Shown piece after piece: positions 1 through 7,267 of a stretch of 9,663 nucleotides of DNA. Under the pieces are notes generated by a model. It was given only the letters and a program-made list of their open reading frames with translations, made no database searches and had not been told where the DNA came from. The number at the start of each line of letters is the position of its first letter. Within the stretch, counting starts at the first letter, position 1. Origin of the DNA: CAZUVQ01 sp964623915 (GTDB taxonomy: Bacteria; Bacillota; Clostridia; UMGS1883; UMGS1540); NCBI GenBank assembly GCA_964623915.1, contig CAZUVQ010000069.1, positions 1 through 9,663 of the forward strand. Reading direction: 5' to 3'. The translations under genes and the position numbers were made by a program.

Positions 1-37
1 TTTATTTCTGCTATCGTCGCCCGATAGCAGAAATAAA
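1..37. repeat. Perfect 16-bp inverted repeat at the window edge
   Basis: Positions 1-16 (TTTATTTCTGCTATCG) are exactly complementary to 22-37, leaving a five-base loop (TCGCC). The hairpin lies about 160 bases downstream of the topA stop. It could be a transcription terminator for topA or for a gene beyond the edge. However, the outer arms read TTTATTT/AAATAAA, and any T-run in the minus-strand direction would fall outside the window, so terminator function is not shown. The inverted repeat itself is certain; its role is not. Confidence 0.7.
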
Positions 38-193
38 CAGGAAGTCAATCAATGCCGTGAACCGAAAAACAGCGTTAAAGCGCTATTTTTCGCTATGAAA
101 TTGAAGGTTTCATAGAAATGGCTTCGCAAAACCATTTGTTCAGTAGGCATTACATTAAAATTCAGCCAAAGCAATAGCAATGGCTGAACACTA
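38..193. other. Non-coding region with four further consecutive hairpins
   Basis: No credible gene lies between the left hairpin and the topA stop. Four more inverted repeats follow each other. The first pairs 63-74 with 81-92 (11 of 12 positions, loop TTAAAG). The second pairs 93-100 with 108-115 (CTATGAAA/TTTCATAG, perfect). The third pairs 116-121 with 132-137 (AAATGG/CCATTT, perfect). The fourth pairs 161-168 with 181-188 (TTCAGCCA/TGGCTGAA, perfect). In addition, 137-143 can pair with 184-190 (TGTTCAG/CTGAACA), competing with the last hairpin. The density suggests a structured element or a dispersed repeat rather than plain spacer. A small minus-strand frame through here starts out of frame inside topA and is not convincing. 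Confidence 0.5.
157..188 (-). terminator. Possible weak terminator after topA
   Basis: Read on the minus strand, TTCAGCCA (188-181), a 12-base loop and TGGCTGAA (168-161) form an 8-bp stem that is followed directly by TTTTAAT. It starts six bases after the topA stop codon. Position and layout fit an intrinsic terminator, but the stem is short, the loop large and the T-run only four bases, so it may be leaky or part of the wider hairpin region. Confidence 0.4.
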
Positions 194-2248
194 TTATTTA
201 CATTCTTGATTTGAGCATACAAGTTTTTTAGTATTCTTATAATACTTCTCAACCATAATACTACCGCATTTTTCACACTTTTTGTCAACCGGCTTGTCAA
301 AAAGCACAAAACCGCACTCCTTGCCCTTTTCACAGGAGTAATATTTTTTACCCTTCTGCGATTTTCTTTCCACTATCATGCTGCCGCATCTCGGACACGC
401 TACTCCGACTTCCTTTACTATTGCCTTTGTGTTTCTGCAATCAGGGAAACCGGGGCATGCCAAAAATTTGCCGAATCTGCCAAGCTTAAACACCATTGTT
501 CTTCCGCATTTATCACAAATTACGTCAGATTCTTCATCTTTTATCTCGATTTTACCGATTGCATTTTCCGCATGTTCAAGTGTTTTAATAAATGGGGTGT
601 AAAATTCCTTTAAGGTCTGTGTACGTTGCTGTTTACCCTCTTCAATCTCGTCAAGCTTTTCCTCAAGTCCCGCAGTAAATTCAACATCTACAATATCACC
701 GAAATATTCCGCCATAAGGTCAGTTGTTATTATGCCAAGCTCTGTGGGCTTGAGCAGCTTTTTTTCTCTGACAACATAACCTCTTGCCATAATGGTTGTG
801 ATAATCGGAGCATATGTTGATGGACGCCCTATCCCCTTTTCCTCAAGAGCCTTTATTAAAGCGGCTTCTGTATATCTTGAAGGCGGTTCAGTAAAATGCT
901 GTTCATGTGAAAGCTTTTTGAGTTTTAGAATATTACCTTCGGAAAGATGCGGAATTGACTTGACGTCATCATCGCTCTTATCGTCGGCATATAATGTTTC
1001 AAATCCCTTGAATTTTACTTTAGAGCCTGACGCTTTAAATGTACATGTATTTGCATTGATATCGGCATTAACTGTATCATACAATGAACTTGACATCTGG
1101 CTTGCCATAAAGCGTTCCCAGATTAGTTTGTATGTTTTATATAAATCAGGGGTTACGGCACTTTTGATCATATCAGGCGAAATTTCCGGCTTTGTCGGCC
1201 GTATTGCTTCATGTGCATCCTGTGCGCTTTTGCGGCTTTTATATACCCTCGGCGACTCTGGGGTATATTCTTTTCCGTACTTTTTTATTATATAATCACG
1301 AGCCTCATTAATTGCCTCTGTGGCAATACGCAGAGAATCCGTCCTCATATATGTTATAAGCCCCGTTACACCGTGCGTGGGCACTTTAACGCCTTCATAA
1401 AGCATCTGTGCGGCAACCATCGTCCTTTTTGCAGTAAAGCCTAATTTTTTAGAGGCTTCCTGCTGAAGTGTGCTTGTAATAAACGGCGGCATCGGGTTCT
1501 TTTTCTTTTCACCGTATTTAACATTTAAAACAGAATATTCAGCTTTGTCCAAAAGCGAAAGAATTTCATTCATTTTTTCTTCGTTTGGTATGGCCGTTTT
1601 CTTTCCATTTAACCCATAAAAGCGAGCATCAAATGGATTTTTACTGTCATAGTCTGTAAGGTGCACTAAAAGGCTCCAGTATTCCTCGGGAACAAAGCTG
1701 TTTATTTCTCTTTCCCTGTCAACCAGCAGTTTTGTTGCTGTTGACTGAACACGCCCTGCGGAAAGCCCCTTTTTCACCTTTTTCCATAAAAGTGGGCTTA
1801 ACTTATAGCCTACAATACGGTCAAGAACTCGTCTTGCCTGTTGAGCTTCTACAAGATCTAAATCTATTTTTCTCGGCTGTTTTACAGCAGCGGTAACTGC
1901 GGATTTTGTAATTTCGTTAAAAGAAATCCTACAATCCGAATTCACATCAATGTCAAGCGATTTTGCAAGATGCCATGAAATAGCCTCTCCCTCACGGTCA
2001 GGGTCAGTGGCAAGTAAGACTCTGTCTGCGCTTTTTGCTTCCTTTTTAAGCTTTGCCAAAAGGTCTCCCTTTCCTCTGATTGTAATATATTTAGGTTCAA
2101 AATTATTATCGACGTCTACCCCTAACTGACTTTTAGGCAAATCACGAATATGTCCGTTAGAAGCAACAACCTCAAAACTTTTACCAAGATAGCCTTTAAT
2201 GGTTTTTGCTTTTGAAGGGGATTCTACTATTACTAAATTTTTAGCCAT
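194..2248 (-). CDS. topA: DNA topoisomerase I (type IA)
   Basis: This type IA topoisomerase (684 residues) cuts one DNA strand through a 5'-phosphotyrosine link, passes the other strand and reseals, relaxing negative supercoils. The N-terminal Toprim domain shows the metal-binding residues Glu9 and the DPDREGE motif (82-88). SAGRVQS (163-169) and the active-site segment GLITYMRTDS follow, with Tyr300 as the catalytic tyrosine and Arg302 beside it. The C-terminus carries three complete four-cysteine zinc ribbons: Cys578/581/598/604, Cys618/621/639/645 and Cys658/661/678/683. The length is normal for Bacillota TopA. The ATG start has a strong GGAGG site five bases upstream, and the protein begins with the usual MAKNLVIVESPSKAK. 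It lies 89 bases behind uvrC on the same strand, with no convincing promoter between, so read-through from uvrC is plausible. No key residue is missing. Confidence 0.97.
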   Translation of the reverse strand: MAKNLVIVESPSKAKTIKGYLGKSFEVVASNGHIRDLPKSQLGVDVDNNFEPKYITIRGKGDLLAKLKKEAKSADRVLLATDPDREGEAISWHLAKSLDIDVNSDCRISFNEITKSAVTAAVKQPRKIDLDLVEAQQARRVLDRIVGYKLSPLLWKKVKKGLSAGRVQSTATKLLVDREREINSFVPEEYWSLLVHLTDYDSKNPFDARFYGLNGKKTAIPNEEKMNEILSLLDKAEYSVLNVKYGEKKKNPMPPFITSTLQQEASKKLGFTAKRTMVAAQMLYEGVKVPTHGVTGLITYMRTDSLRIATEAINEARDYIIKKYGKEYTPESPRVYKSRKSAQDAHEAIRPTKPEISPDMIKSAVTPDLYKTYKLIWERFMASQMSSSLYDTVNADINANTCTFKASGSKVKFKGFETLYADDKSDDDVKSIPHLSEGNILKLKKLSHEQHFTEPPSRYTEAALIKALEEKGIGRPSTYAPIITTIMARGYVVREKKLLKPTELGIITTDLMAEYFGDIVDVEFTAGLEEKLDEIEEGKQQRTQTLKEFYTPFIKTLEHAENAIGKIEIKDEESDVICDKCGRTMVFKLGRFGKFLACPGFPDCRNTKAIVKEVGVACPRCGSMIVERKSQKGKKYYSCEKGKECGFVLFDKPVDKKCEKCGSIMVEKYYKNTKKLVCSNQECK

Positions 2249-2310
2249 TATAACCTCCGTTCATGTAAATATAGCCAACGACTCCATAAGTCACCTATAT
2301 ACGTTACTAT

Positions 2311-2338
2311 AAAAAGTACTGTTTGTAAAGGACTTTTT
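2311..2338 (-). terminator. Weak A/T-rich hairpin at the uvrC-topA junction
   Basis: AAAAAGT (2311-2317) pairs with ACTTTTT (2332-2338). One mismatch and two further pairs (2319-2330, 2320-2329) extend the stem. On the minus strand the hairpin begins at the last base of the uvrC stop codon and ends in TTTTT. Only a few G-C pairs support it, so it would at best attenuate transcription into topA. The pairing is visible; terminator function is inferred. Confidence 0.3.
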
Positions 2339-4161
2339 TAATTATTCTTAAAATATTCATATATATTCATTGCTGTTTTATTGTTAATGTCATCTACTTC
2401 TTCCAGTTCATCGGTTGTTGCTGCCTTAATTTTATTAATAGATTTAAAGTGTTTCATAAGTGCTTTTTTACGTTTTTCACCTACACCTGAAATACCGTCA
2501 AGAGAGCTTTCAAATGTTTTTTTCCCCCGAAGCTCTTTATGATATGTGATTGCAAAGCGGTGCGCTTCATCTTGTATATGCGCTATTAACCTCATGGCAC
2601 TGCTTTCAATACTCAACGATACCTCACCGCTTTCACCTACAAGCCCTCGTGTTCTGTGACGGTCATCCTTTACCATTCCAAATACCGGCACATCAATTGC
2701 AAGATTTTTTAAAGCTTCCAAAGCTGCTGACAGGTGACCTGTTCCCCCGTCAATCAATATCATATCGGGAAGCTTTGAAAAACTCACATCCTTATCATGA
2801 TATCTTAAAAATCTTCTTGAGAGGACTTCACGCATACAATCATAGTCATTTGAACCGACTATATATTTTATTTTAAATCTTTTATATTCATTCTTATCGG
2901 GTTTCCCGTCCGTAAAGACCACCATTGAACCAACATTTCCTGTGCCGGATGTATTTGAAATATCATAAGCCTCAATGCGCATCGGTTTTTCCGACAGACA
3001 AAGAACATCAGAAAGCTCTGAAAGCGCTTTTTCTTTATTGTTTTTTGTCAGTATATCAATTTTATACTGTGAGAGTGAAATTGATGCATTTTTTTGTGCC
3101 ATTTCATAAAGTGCTCGAAGTTCTCCTCGTTCCGGGTTTCGGCAAACAACATTTTTACCTTTTTTTTCAGATAACCAACGGGAAAAACTTTCTGCCGACT
3201 CCTTGGCTATACCGCAAATTACTATATCAGGTATAAGTGTATCGCCATCATAATATGAATGAAGAAAATCTTCTGTAAGGTTTTCTTTTTCAAGATACAC
3301 TGCATTTTTTTCACGGTAAGTGTCATCACCTGTCATTTTTCCGCCACGAACAAAAAATATTCTTATTGCAGCAATATTATCATCTTCAGCTATTGCAATA
3401 ACATCTATGTCCCTTCCTTTTTCACTTATAACTTTTTGTGACTCATCAAGCTTTTTGATTCCTTCCAATCTGTTCCGAAAAGATGCGGCCTTTTCAAACT
3501 CAAGCTTTTCAGCGGCAAGATACATTTCATCCTCTATTTTTTTTATGAGCTTTGCATGGTCGCCTTCAAGAAAATCACATATTTCATCGAATTGCCTTTT
3601 GTATTCAGCTTGATCAATTTTGCCTGAACACGGTGCCATACATCTGCCCATTGTATGGTAAAGGCATGGCCTCTCCTTACCTATATCGCGGGGAAACCTC
3701 TTTTTACAATGCTGAATTTTAAAAATTCTTCTGACAGCATCAACAGTATTCTTCACTGTTCCCTTCCCAGGATAAGGACCGAAATATCTCGCACCGTCAT
3801 TTTCAATTTTTCTGACTATTTTGAGTTGCGGAAATTCATTTTTAATAGTAACCTTAAGATAGGGATAATGTTTATCATCCTTTAAAAGTATATTATATTT
3901 TGGCTTATTTTGCTTAATTAAATTGCTTTCAAGGCAAAGCGCCTCATATTCATTATCAACGACAATATATTCAAAATCGGCAATATTCAAAACCATGGCA
4001 ATCACTTTGGGCGTATGGTTTGCGCTTTCATGAAAATACTGTCTGACACGGTTTTTTAAGTTTTTTGCCTTACCGATATATATTATTGTTCCTGATTTAT
4101 CCCGCATAATATAAACACCGGGTGAAGACGGAAGCCTGTTTAGTTTTTCCGGTATAGTCAA
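2338..4161 (-). CDS. uvrC: UvrABC excinuclease subunit C
   Basis: UvrC binds the UvrB-DNA pre-incision complex and makes both cuts of nucleotide excision repair. At 607 residues it has the usual length. The N-terminal GIY-YIG nuclease domain (3' cut) shows GVY (15-17), YIG (28-30), the Arg38/Arg40 region and Glu78 in LESNLIK. Cys152, 166, 174 and 178 match the cysteine set reported to bind an iron-sulphur cluster in E. coli UvrC. A UVR motif for UvrB contact lies at about 203-238. The RNase H-like domain (5' cut) has Asp400, Asp471 and His534 in DEAHRFA. Helix-hairpin-helix motifs end the protein (about 554-605). The start is TTG at 4161-4159, chosen because GGAGGTG lies seven bases upstream and no ATG or GTG is suitably placed. 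The gene sits behind the HPr terminator, so it probably has its own promoter. Confidence 0.97.
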   Translation of the reverse strand: MTIPEKLNRLPSSPGVYIMRDKSGTIIYIGKAKNLKNRVRQYFHESANHTPKVIAMVLNIADFEYIVVDNEYEALCLESNLIKQNKPKYNILLKDDKHYPYLKVTIKNEFPQLKIVRKIENDGARYFGPYPGKGTVKNTVDAVRRIFKIQHCKKRFPRDIGKERPCLYHTMGRCMAPCSGKIDQAEYKRQFDEICDFLEGDHAKLIKKIEDEMYLAAEKLEFEKAASFRNRLEGIKKLDESQKVISEKGRDIDVIAIAEDDNIAAIRIFFVRGGKMTGDDTYREKNAVYLEKENLTEDFLHSYYDGDTLIPDIVICGIAKESAESFSRWLSEKKGKNVVCRNPERGELRALYEMAQKNASISLSQYKIDILTKNNKEKALSELSDVLCLSEKPMRIEAYDISNTSGTGNVGSMVVFTDGKPDKNEYKRFKIKYIVGSNDYDCMREVLSRRFLRYHDKDVSFSKLPDMILIDGGTGHLSAALEALKNLAIDVPVFGMVKDDRHRTRGLVGESGEVSLSIESSAMRLIAHIQDEAHRFAITYHKELRGKKTFESSLDGISGVGEKRKKALMKHFKSINKIKAATTDELEEVDDINNKTAMNIYEYFKNN

Positions 4162-4168
4162 ATATTTT

Positions 4169-4175
4169 CACCTCC
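4169..4175 (-). promoter_or_regulatory. Ribosome binding site that fixes the TTG start of uvrC
   Basis: The minus strand reads GGAGGTG, then seven bases (AAAATAT), then TTG. This near-perfect Shine-Dalgarno sequence at ideal spacing decides the start codon. The resulting N-terminus (MTIPEKLNRLPSSPGVY) lines up with the family. Confidence 0.85.
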
Positions 4176-4215
4176 AAATTAAAAAAGCGTACCCCGTCCG
4201 CACCAATTCCACGGT

Positions 4216-4237
4216 ATTATCACTGCCGACTGATAAT
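4216..4237. repeat. Hairpin in the uvrC leader
   Basis: ATTATCA (4216-4222) pairs perfectly with TGATAAT (4231-4237) around an eight-base loop (CTGCCGAC). It lies between the upstream dyad and the uvrC ribosome binding site, so it would be in the 5' leader if transcription starts near the dyad. No T-run follows on the minus strand, so it is not a terminator. Any regulatory role is a guess. Confidence 0.4.
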
Positions 4238-4245
4238 TGTGCCTC

Positions 4246-4262
4246 TATACAAAATTTGTATA
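4246..4262. promoter_or_regulatory. 17-bp perfect dyad upstream of uvrC, possible operator
   Basis: TATACAAA (4246-4253) and TTTGTATA (4255-4262) are exact reverse complements around a single central base. With a one-base centre it cannot form an RNA hairpin at full length, so a binding site for a dimeric DNA-binding protein is the more natural reading. It sits 85-101 bases before the uvrC start and 16 bases past the HPr terminator, where a uvrC promoter would be expected. The minus strand has a TATAGA within it that could be a poor -10, but no good -35 goes with it. The regulator is unknown. Confidence 0.4.
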
Positions 4263-4277
4263 ATTTCCTAATAAATC

Positions 4278-4304
4278 AAAAAATGCAGGCATAGCCTGCA
4301 TTTT
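4278..4304 (-). terminator. Intrinsic terminator of the HPr gene
   Basis: On the minus strand AAAATGCAGGC (4304-4294), a three-base loop and GCCTGCATTTT (4290-4280) form a perfect 11-bp stem. The T-run continues to 4278, giving six Ts in a row. It begins 11 bases after the HPr stop codon. A T-rich stretch on the plus side could make it work in both directions. It separates HPr from uvrC. Confidence 0.9.
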
Positions 4305-4315
4305 ATTAATCAAAA

Positions 4316-4585
4316 TCACATATTATCGTTAAAGCCGGTTGTTATAAGCTGGGTAAGGCTCTCAATAGCAGCTTCTTCATCAGAACCGTCAGCAATAATA
4401 TTTATAGTAGTACCCTTAGTGATACCCAAAGACAAAACACCTAAAAGGCTTTTTGCATTAACTTTTCTTTCTTCCTTTTCAACCCAGATTGATGCTTTGA
4501 ACTCGTTTGCTTTCTGGATGAAAAATGTCGCTGGTCTCGCATGCAAGCCAACTTGGTTTTTAACTGCCACATCCTTAGATATCAT
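4316..4585 (-). CDS. ptsH: Phosphocarrier protein HPr
   Basis: HPr is a small cytoplasmic protein that takes phosphate from phosphoenolpyruvate via enzyme I and passes it to the sugar-specific EIIA components of the phosphotransferase system. The 89-residue product is the full usual length. His15 in GLHARPAT is the catalytic phosphorylation site. Ser46 in NAKSLLGVLSLGI is the site phosphorylated by HPr kinase in Bacillota, where P-Ser-HPr acts with CcpA in carbon catabolite repression. The presence of His15 argues against the regulatory paralogue Crh, which lacks it. The ATG start has GGAGG eight bases upstream. The gene stands alone, with its own promoter and a strong terminator. No enzyme I gene is adjacent, so the symbol follows the protein rather than a pts operon. 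Confidence 0.95.
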   Translation of the reverse strand: MISKDVAVKNQVGLHARPATFFIQKANEFKASIWVEKEERKVNAKSLLGVLSLGITKGTTINIIADGSDEEAAIESLTQLITTGFNDNM

Positions 4586-4617
4586 TAATCTTTCCTCCGA
4601 ATGTATTATTATAATAT

Positions 4618-4651
4618 ATTATAGCATATCAAAAATTAATCATTAAGTCAA
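4618..4651 (-). promoter_or_regulatory. Promoter of the HPr gene
   Basis: The minus strand carries TTGACT (4651-4646), 17 bases, then TATGCT (4628-4623). Overlapping it is a perfect extended -10, TGCTATAAT (4626-4618), which may be the real -10 element used without strong -35 contact. Both readings put the transcript start a short distance before the HPr ribosome binding site (4598-4594). The surrounding A/T richness fits a strong housekeeping promoter. Confidence 0.7.
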
Positions 4652-4661
4652 CATTTTTTTT

Positions 4662-4713
4662 AAAAAAGTTTTAAAATATACTTAAAGTTAATAATAAGAA
4701 ACAAAACTTTTTT
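4662..4713 (-). repeat. A/T-rich inverted repeat between uvrA and HPr, possible weak terminator
   Basis: AAAAAAGTTTT (4662-4672) is the exact reverse complement of AAAACTTTTTT (4703-4713), with 30 bases between. On the minus strand it follows the uvrA stop codon by 17 bases and ends in a run of six Ts, so it could weakly end uvrBA transcription. Each arm has only one G-C pair and the loop is long, so this may simply reflect base composition. Confidence 0.3.
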
Positions 4714-4730
4714 TGTACAGTACACCTATT

Positions 4731-7256
4731 TTAGAAAAGTATTCTTTTGAGATATCTTCCCGTGTATGAATTTTCATTTTTTGCAACTTCCTCAGGCGTT
4801 CCTTCAGCGATAAGAAGACCTCCTCTGTCTCCTCCTTCAGGTCCCAAATCAATAACGTAATCAACCGTCTTAATAACGTCAAGATTATGTTCAATTATTA
4901 TAACCGTATTTCCGCCCTCTGTCAATCTTTGCAGCACTTCAATAAGGCTGTGAACATCAGCTGTATGAAGCCCTGTCGTAGGTTCGTCAAGAATATATAC
5001 AGTTCTTCCTGTTGAGCGTTTTGATAGCTCTGTTGCCAATTTAACACGCTGTGCTTCACCTCCCGAAAGAAGTGTCGAAGGATGACCTATCTTTATATAT
5101 CCAAGGCCTACATCGCAAAGTGTTTGTAGCTTTCGCTGGATTTTTGGTATATTTTCAAAAAATTCAAGCCCCTCAAGTATAGTCATATCCAAAACTTCTG
5201 AAATGTTTTTACCTTTGTAGGTCACTTCAAGTGTTTCTCGATTATACCTTTTTCCGCTACATACCTCACACGGAACATAAATATCGGCAAGAAAATGCAT
5301 TTCAATCTTAATAATACCGTCACCTGTACATGCCTCACATCTGCCGCCTTTTACATTAAAGCTGAAACGGTTTGATTTATATCCTCTTACCTTTGCTTCA
5401 TTTGATGATGCAAAAAGCTCACGTATATCAGTAAATACCCCGGTATATGTTGCAGGGTTTGAACGCGGCGTTCTGCCAATCGGGCTTTGATTTATAGCTA
5501 TAACCTTGTCAATTTCTTCAAGCCCTTCAATGCGAGTGTGTTTACCTGGCATTGTCCTTGCTCGGTAAAGCGTTGAGGCAAGGGATTTGTATAATATTTC
5601 ATTTATAAGAGACGATTTTCCGGAGCCTGATACACCCGTTATGGCAACCATTTCACCCAAAGGAATTGAAACGTCAATATTTTTAAGATTGTTTTCTTGT
5701 GCCCCAATGATTTTAAGAAATTTTCCACTCCCATCACGCCTTACTAGCGGTATGGGTATTTTTTTGGCACCCGACAAATACTGCCCTGTTATGCTTTCTT
5801 TGTTTTCCATAATTTCCAAAGGTGTACCTGCCGCAACAACTTTTCCTCCGTGTATTCCTGCACCCGGCCCTATGTCAACAACATAATCAGCCTCAAGGAT
5901 TGTTTCCTCATCATGCTCAACAACTATGAGGGTATTCCCAAGGTCACGAAGGTTTTTCAGTGTTTTAAGAAGCTTCTCGTTATCTCTCTGGTGCAGCCCT
6001 ATGCTCGGCTCGTCAAGTATATACAAAACACCGACAAGACCGCTTCCTATCTGAGTTGCAAGACGGATTCGCTGAGCTTCTCCACCTGAAAGTGTACCTG
6101 CATTACGTGAAAGTGTAAGATAATCAAGACCAACGTTCTTTAAGAAACCAAGCCTTGCTTCAATTTCCTTAAAAATCTGTTTGGAAATAACAGTATCCTT
6201 TTCAGAAAGCCTTAGATTATCAAAAAAATCAACAAGCTTCTGAACAGATAAACGGGATAGTTCATTAATATTTAAATCGCCCACAGTTACAGCCAGAATT
6301 TCAGGCCTTAATCTTGCACCTTTGCAATCGGGGCAACCGTCATTTGACATATAGGCCTCAATGTCTCTTCTGGACCAATCCGACGATGTTTCCTTATATC
6401 TTCTCTCAAGGTTGCTTATAATACCTTCAAAAGGCGAGCTGTATGTGCCGCTGCCGTATTCTCTTTGGTAATTCATCTTAATTCTTTCCGAGCCTGTACC
6501 GTATAATATTTTATCGATTATACGTGAATCAAGGTCTTTTACAGGTGTATCAAGACTGAACCCAAAATATTCGGCGAGACCTGTTATTTGCATTTTTGCG
6601 ATAGAATATTCCTTGTCAGTAAAATTCCAGCCTGTGGCGTGTATTCCACCTTCATTTATTGATAAATCAGGCTTTGATATTATCCTTCTCGGGTCTACCT
6701 TCATCAATGTGCCCAAACCGCCGCAGGTAGGGCAAGCACCGAAAGGACTGTTAAAGGAAAAAGAACGTGGCGACAGCTCTTCTATATTAATTCCACAATC
6801 ATGGCATGCATAGTTTTCAGAATATGTTACTTCCGAACCGTCACCCTTTAAAATAGTGACAAGCCCGTCTCCCATTTTTAAAGCAATTTCAAGTGAATCT
6901 GTAAGGCGAAGACTAATGCCTTCTTTAATAATAAGCCTGTCCACAACAATTTCAATCGTATGTTTTTTGGTTTTTTCAAGCTTTATTTGCTCTGAAAGGT
7001 CACGAATCTCACCGTCAACCCTAACTCTTACATACCCATTTCTTTTTGCATTGTCTATTGTTTTTTGATGCTCTCCCTTTTTTGAACGGATAACAGGGGA
7101 TAATATCTGAATTTTTTCTCCTGACGGGAACGACAAAATACTGTCAGTAATCTGGTCTATTGATTGTTTTTTGATTTCTTTTCCGCATATATGGCAATGG
7201 GGTATTCCGATACGTGCGTAAAGAAGCCTTAAGTAATCATGAATTTCAGTAACTGT
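4731..7256 (-). CDS. uvrA: UvrABC excinuclease subunit A, C-terminal part up to the assembly gap
   Basis: UvrA is the damage-sensing ATPase of nucleotide excision repair; as a dimer it finds distorted DNA and loads UvrB. This piece continues the reading frame from the gap edge (TVTEIHDYLRLLYARIG) and corresponds to residues 101-941 of a reconstructed protein. In that numbering it shows CHIC (121-124), a zinc site at Cys251/254/275/278, the first ABC signature LSGGEAQ (489-495) with Walker B LYILDEPS (511-518), the second Walker A GVSGSGKSS (641-649), a second zinc site at Cys740/743/763/766, the second signature (830-836) and Walker B YILDEPTT (854-861). Both ATPase modules are intact. A TTG at 7136 is internal and not a start. 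The total of about 941 residues matches the family. The end at TAA (4731) is normal. Confidence 0.96.
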   Translation of the reverse strand, partial: TVTEIHDYLRLLYARIGIPHCHICGKEIKKQSIDQITDSILSFPSGEKIQILSPVIRSKKGEHQKTIDNAKRNGYVRVRVDGEIRDLSEQIKLEKTKKHTIEIVVDRLIIKEGISLRLTDSLEIALKMGDGLVTILKGDGSEVTYSENYACHDCGINIEELSPRSFSFNSPFGACPTCGGLGTLMKVDPRRIISKPDLSINEGGIHATGWNFTDKEYSIAKMQITGLAEYFGFSLDTPVKDLDSRIIDKILYGTGSERIKMNYQREYGSGTYSSPFEGIISNLERRYKETSSDWSRRDIEAYMSNDGCPDCKGARLRPEILAVTVGDLNINELSRLSVQKLVDFFDNLRLSEKDTVISKQIFKEIEARLGFLKNVGLDYLTLSRNAGTLSGGEAQRIRLATQIGSGLVGVLYILDEPSIGLHQRDNEKLLKTLKNLRDLGNTLIVVEHDEETILEADYVVDIGPGAGIHGGKVVAAGTPLEIMENKESITGQYLSGAKKIPIPLVRRDGSGKFLKIIGAQENNLKNIDVSIPLGEMVAITGVSGSGKSSLINEILYKSLASTLYRARTMPGKHTRIEGLEEIDKVIAINQSPIGRTPRSNPATYTGVFTDIRELFASSNEAKVRGYKSNRFSFNVKGGRCEACTGDGIIKIEMHFLADIYVPCEVCSGKRYNRETLEVTYKGKNISEVLDMTILEGLEFFENIPKIQRKLQTLCDVGLGYIKIGHPSTLLSGGEAQRVKLATELSKRSTGRTVYILDEPTTGLHTADVHSLIEVLQRLTEGGNTVIIIEHNLDVIKTVDYVIDLGPEGGDRGGLLIAEGTPEEVAKNENSYTGRYLKRILF

Positions 7257-7266
7257 NNNNNNNNNN
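7257..7266. other. Assembly gap of ten Ns inside uvrA
   Basis: Ten Ns join two contigs within the uvrA coding sequence. Comparison with the UvrA family says only two codons (Val-Gly) should separate Thr98 on the right from the Thr codon at 7256-7254 on the left. The printed sequence has 44 positions there, which is also out of frame. The gap length is therefore a placeholder and the sequence beside it is suspect. Confidence 0.98.
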
Positions 7267-7267
7267 A

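Noticed and set aside
49..333. Minus-strand 94-residue frame spanning the topA end and the hairpin region
   Set aside because: It begins out of frame inside topA, has no ribosome binding site suited to its start, and runs through inverted repeats. It shows no recognisable domain, so I treat it as a shadow or repeat-derived frame.
792..1295. Plus-strand 167-residue frame inside topA
   Set aside because: It is antisense to highly conserved topA coding sequence, shows no domain and lacks a convincing ribosome binding site.
4237..4264. Plus-strand promoter with TATAAT at 4259-4264
   Set aside because: The hexamer is perfect, but the best -35 (TTGTGC at 16 bases) is poor, the -10 falls inside the dyad, and a transcript would run straight into the HPr terminator on the antisense strand.
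4688..4894. Minus-strand 68-residue frame at the 3' end of uvrA
   Set aside because: It overlaps the conserved C-terminal coding sequence of uvrA in another frame and has no independent support.
7131..7136. TTG at 7136 as the start of a shorter UvrA
   Set aside because: The frame is open and fully homologous to UvrA for 40 codons upstream to the gap, so this is an internal leucine codon.
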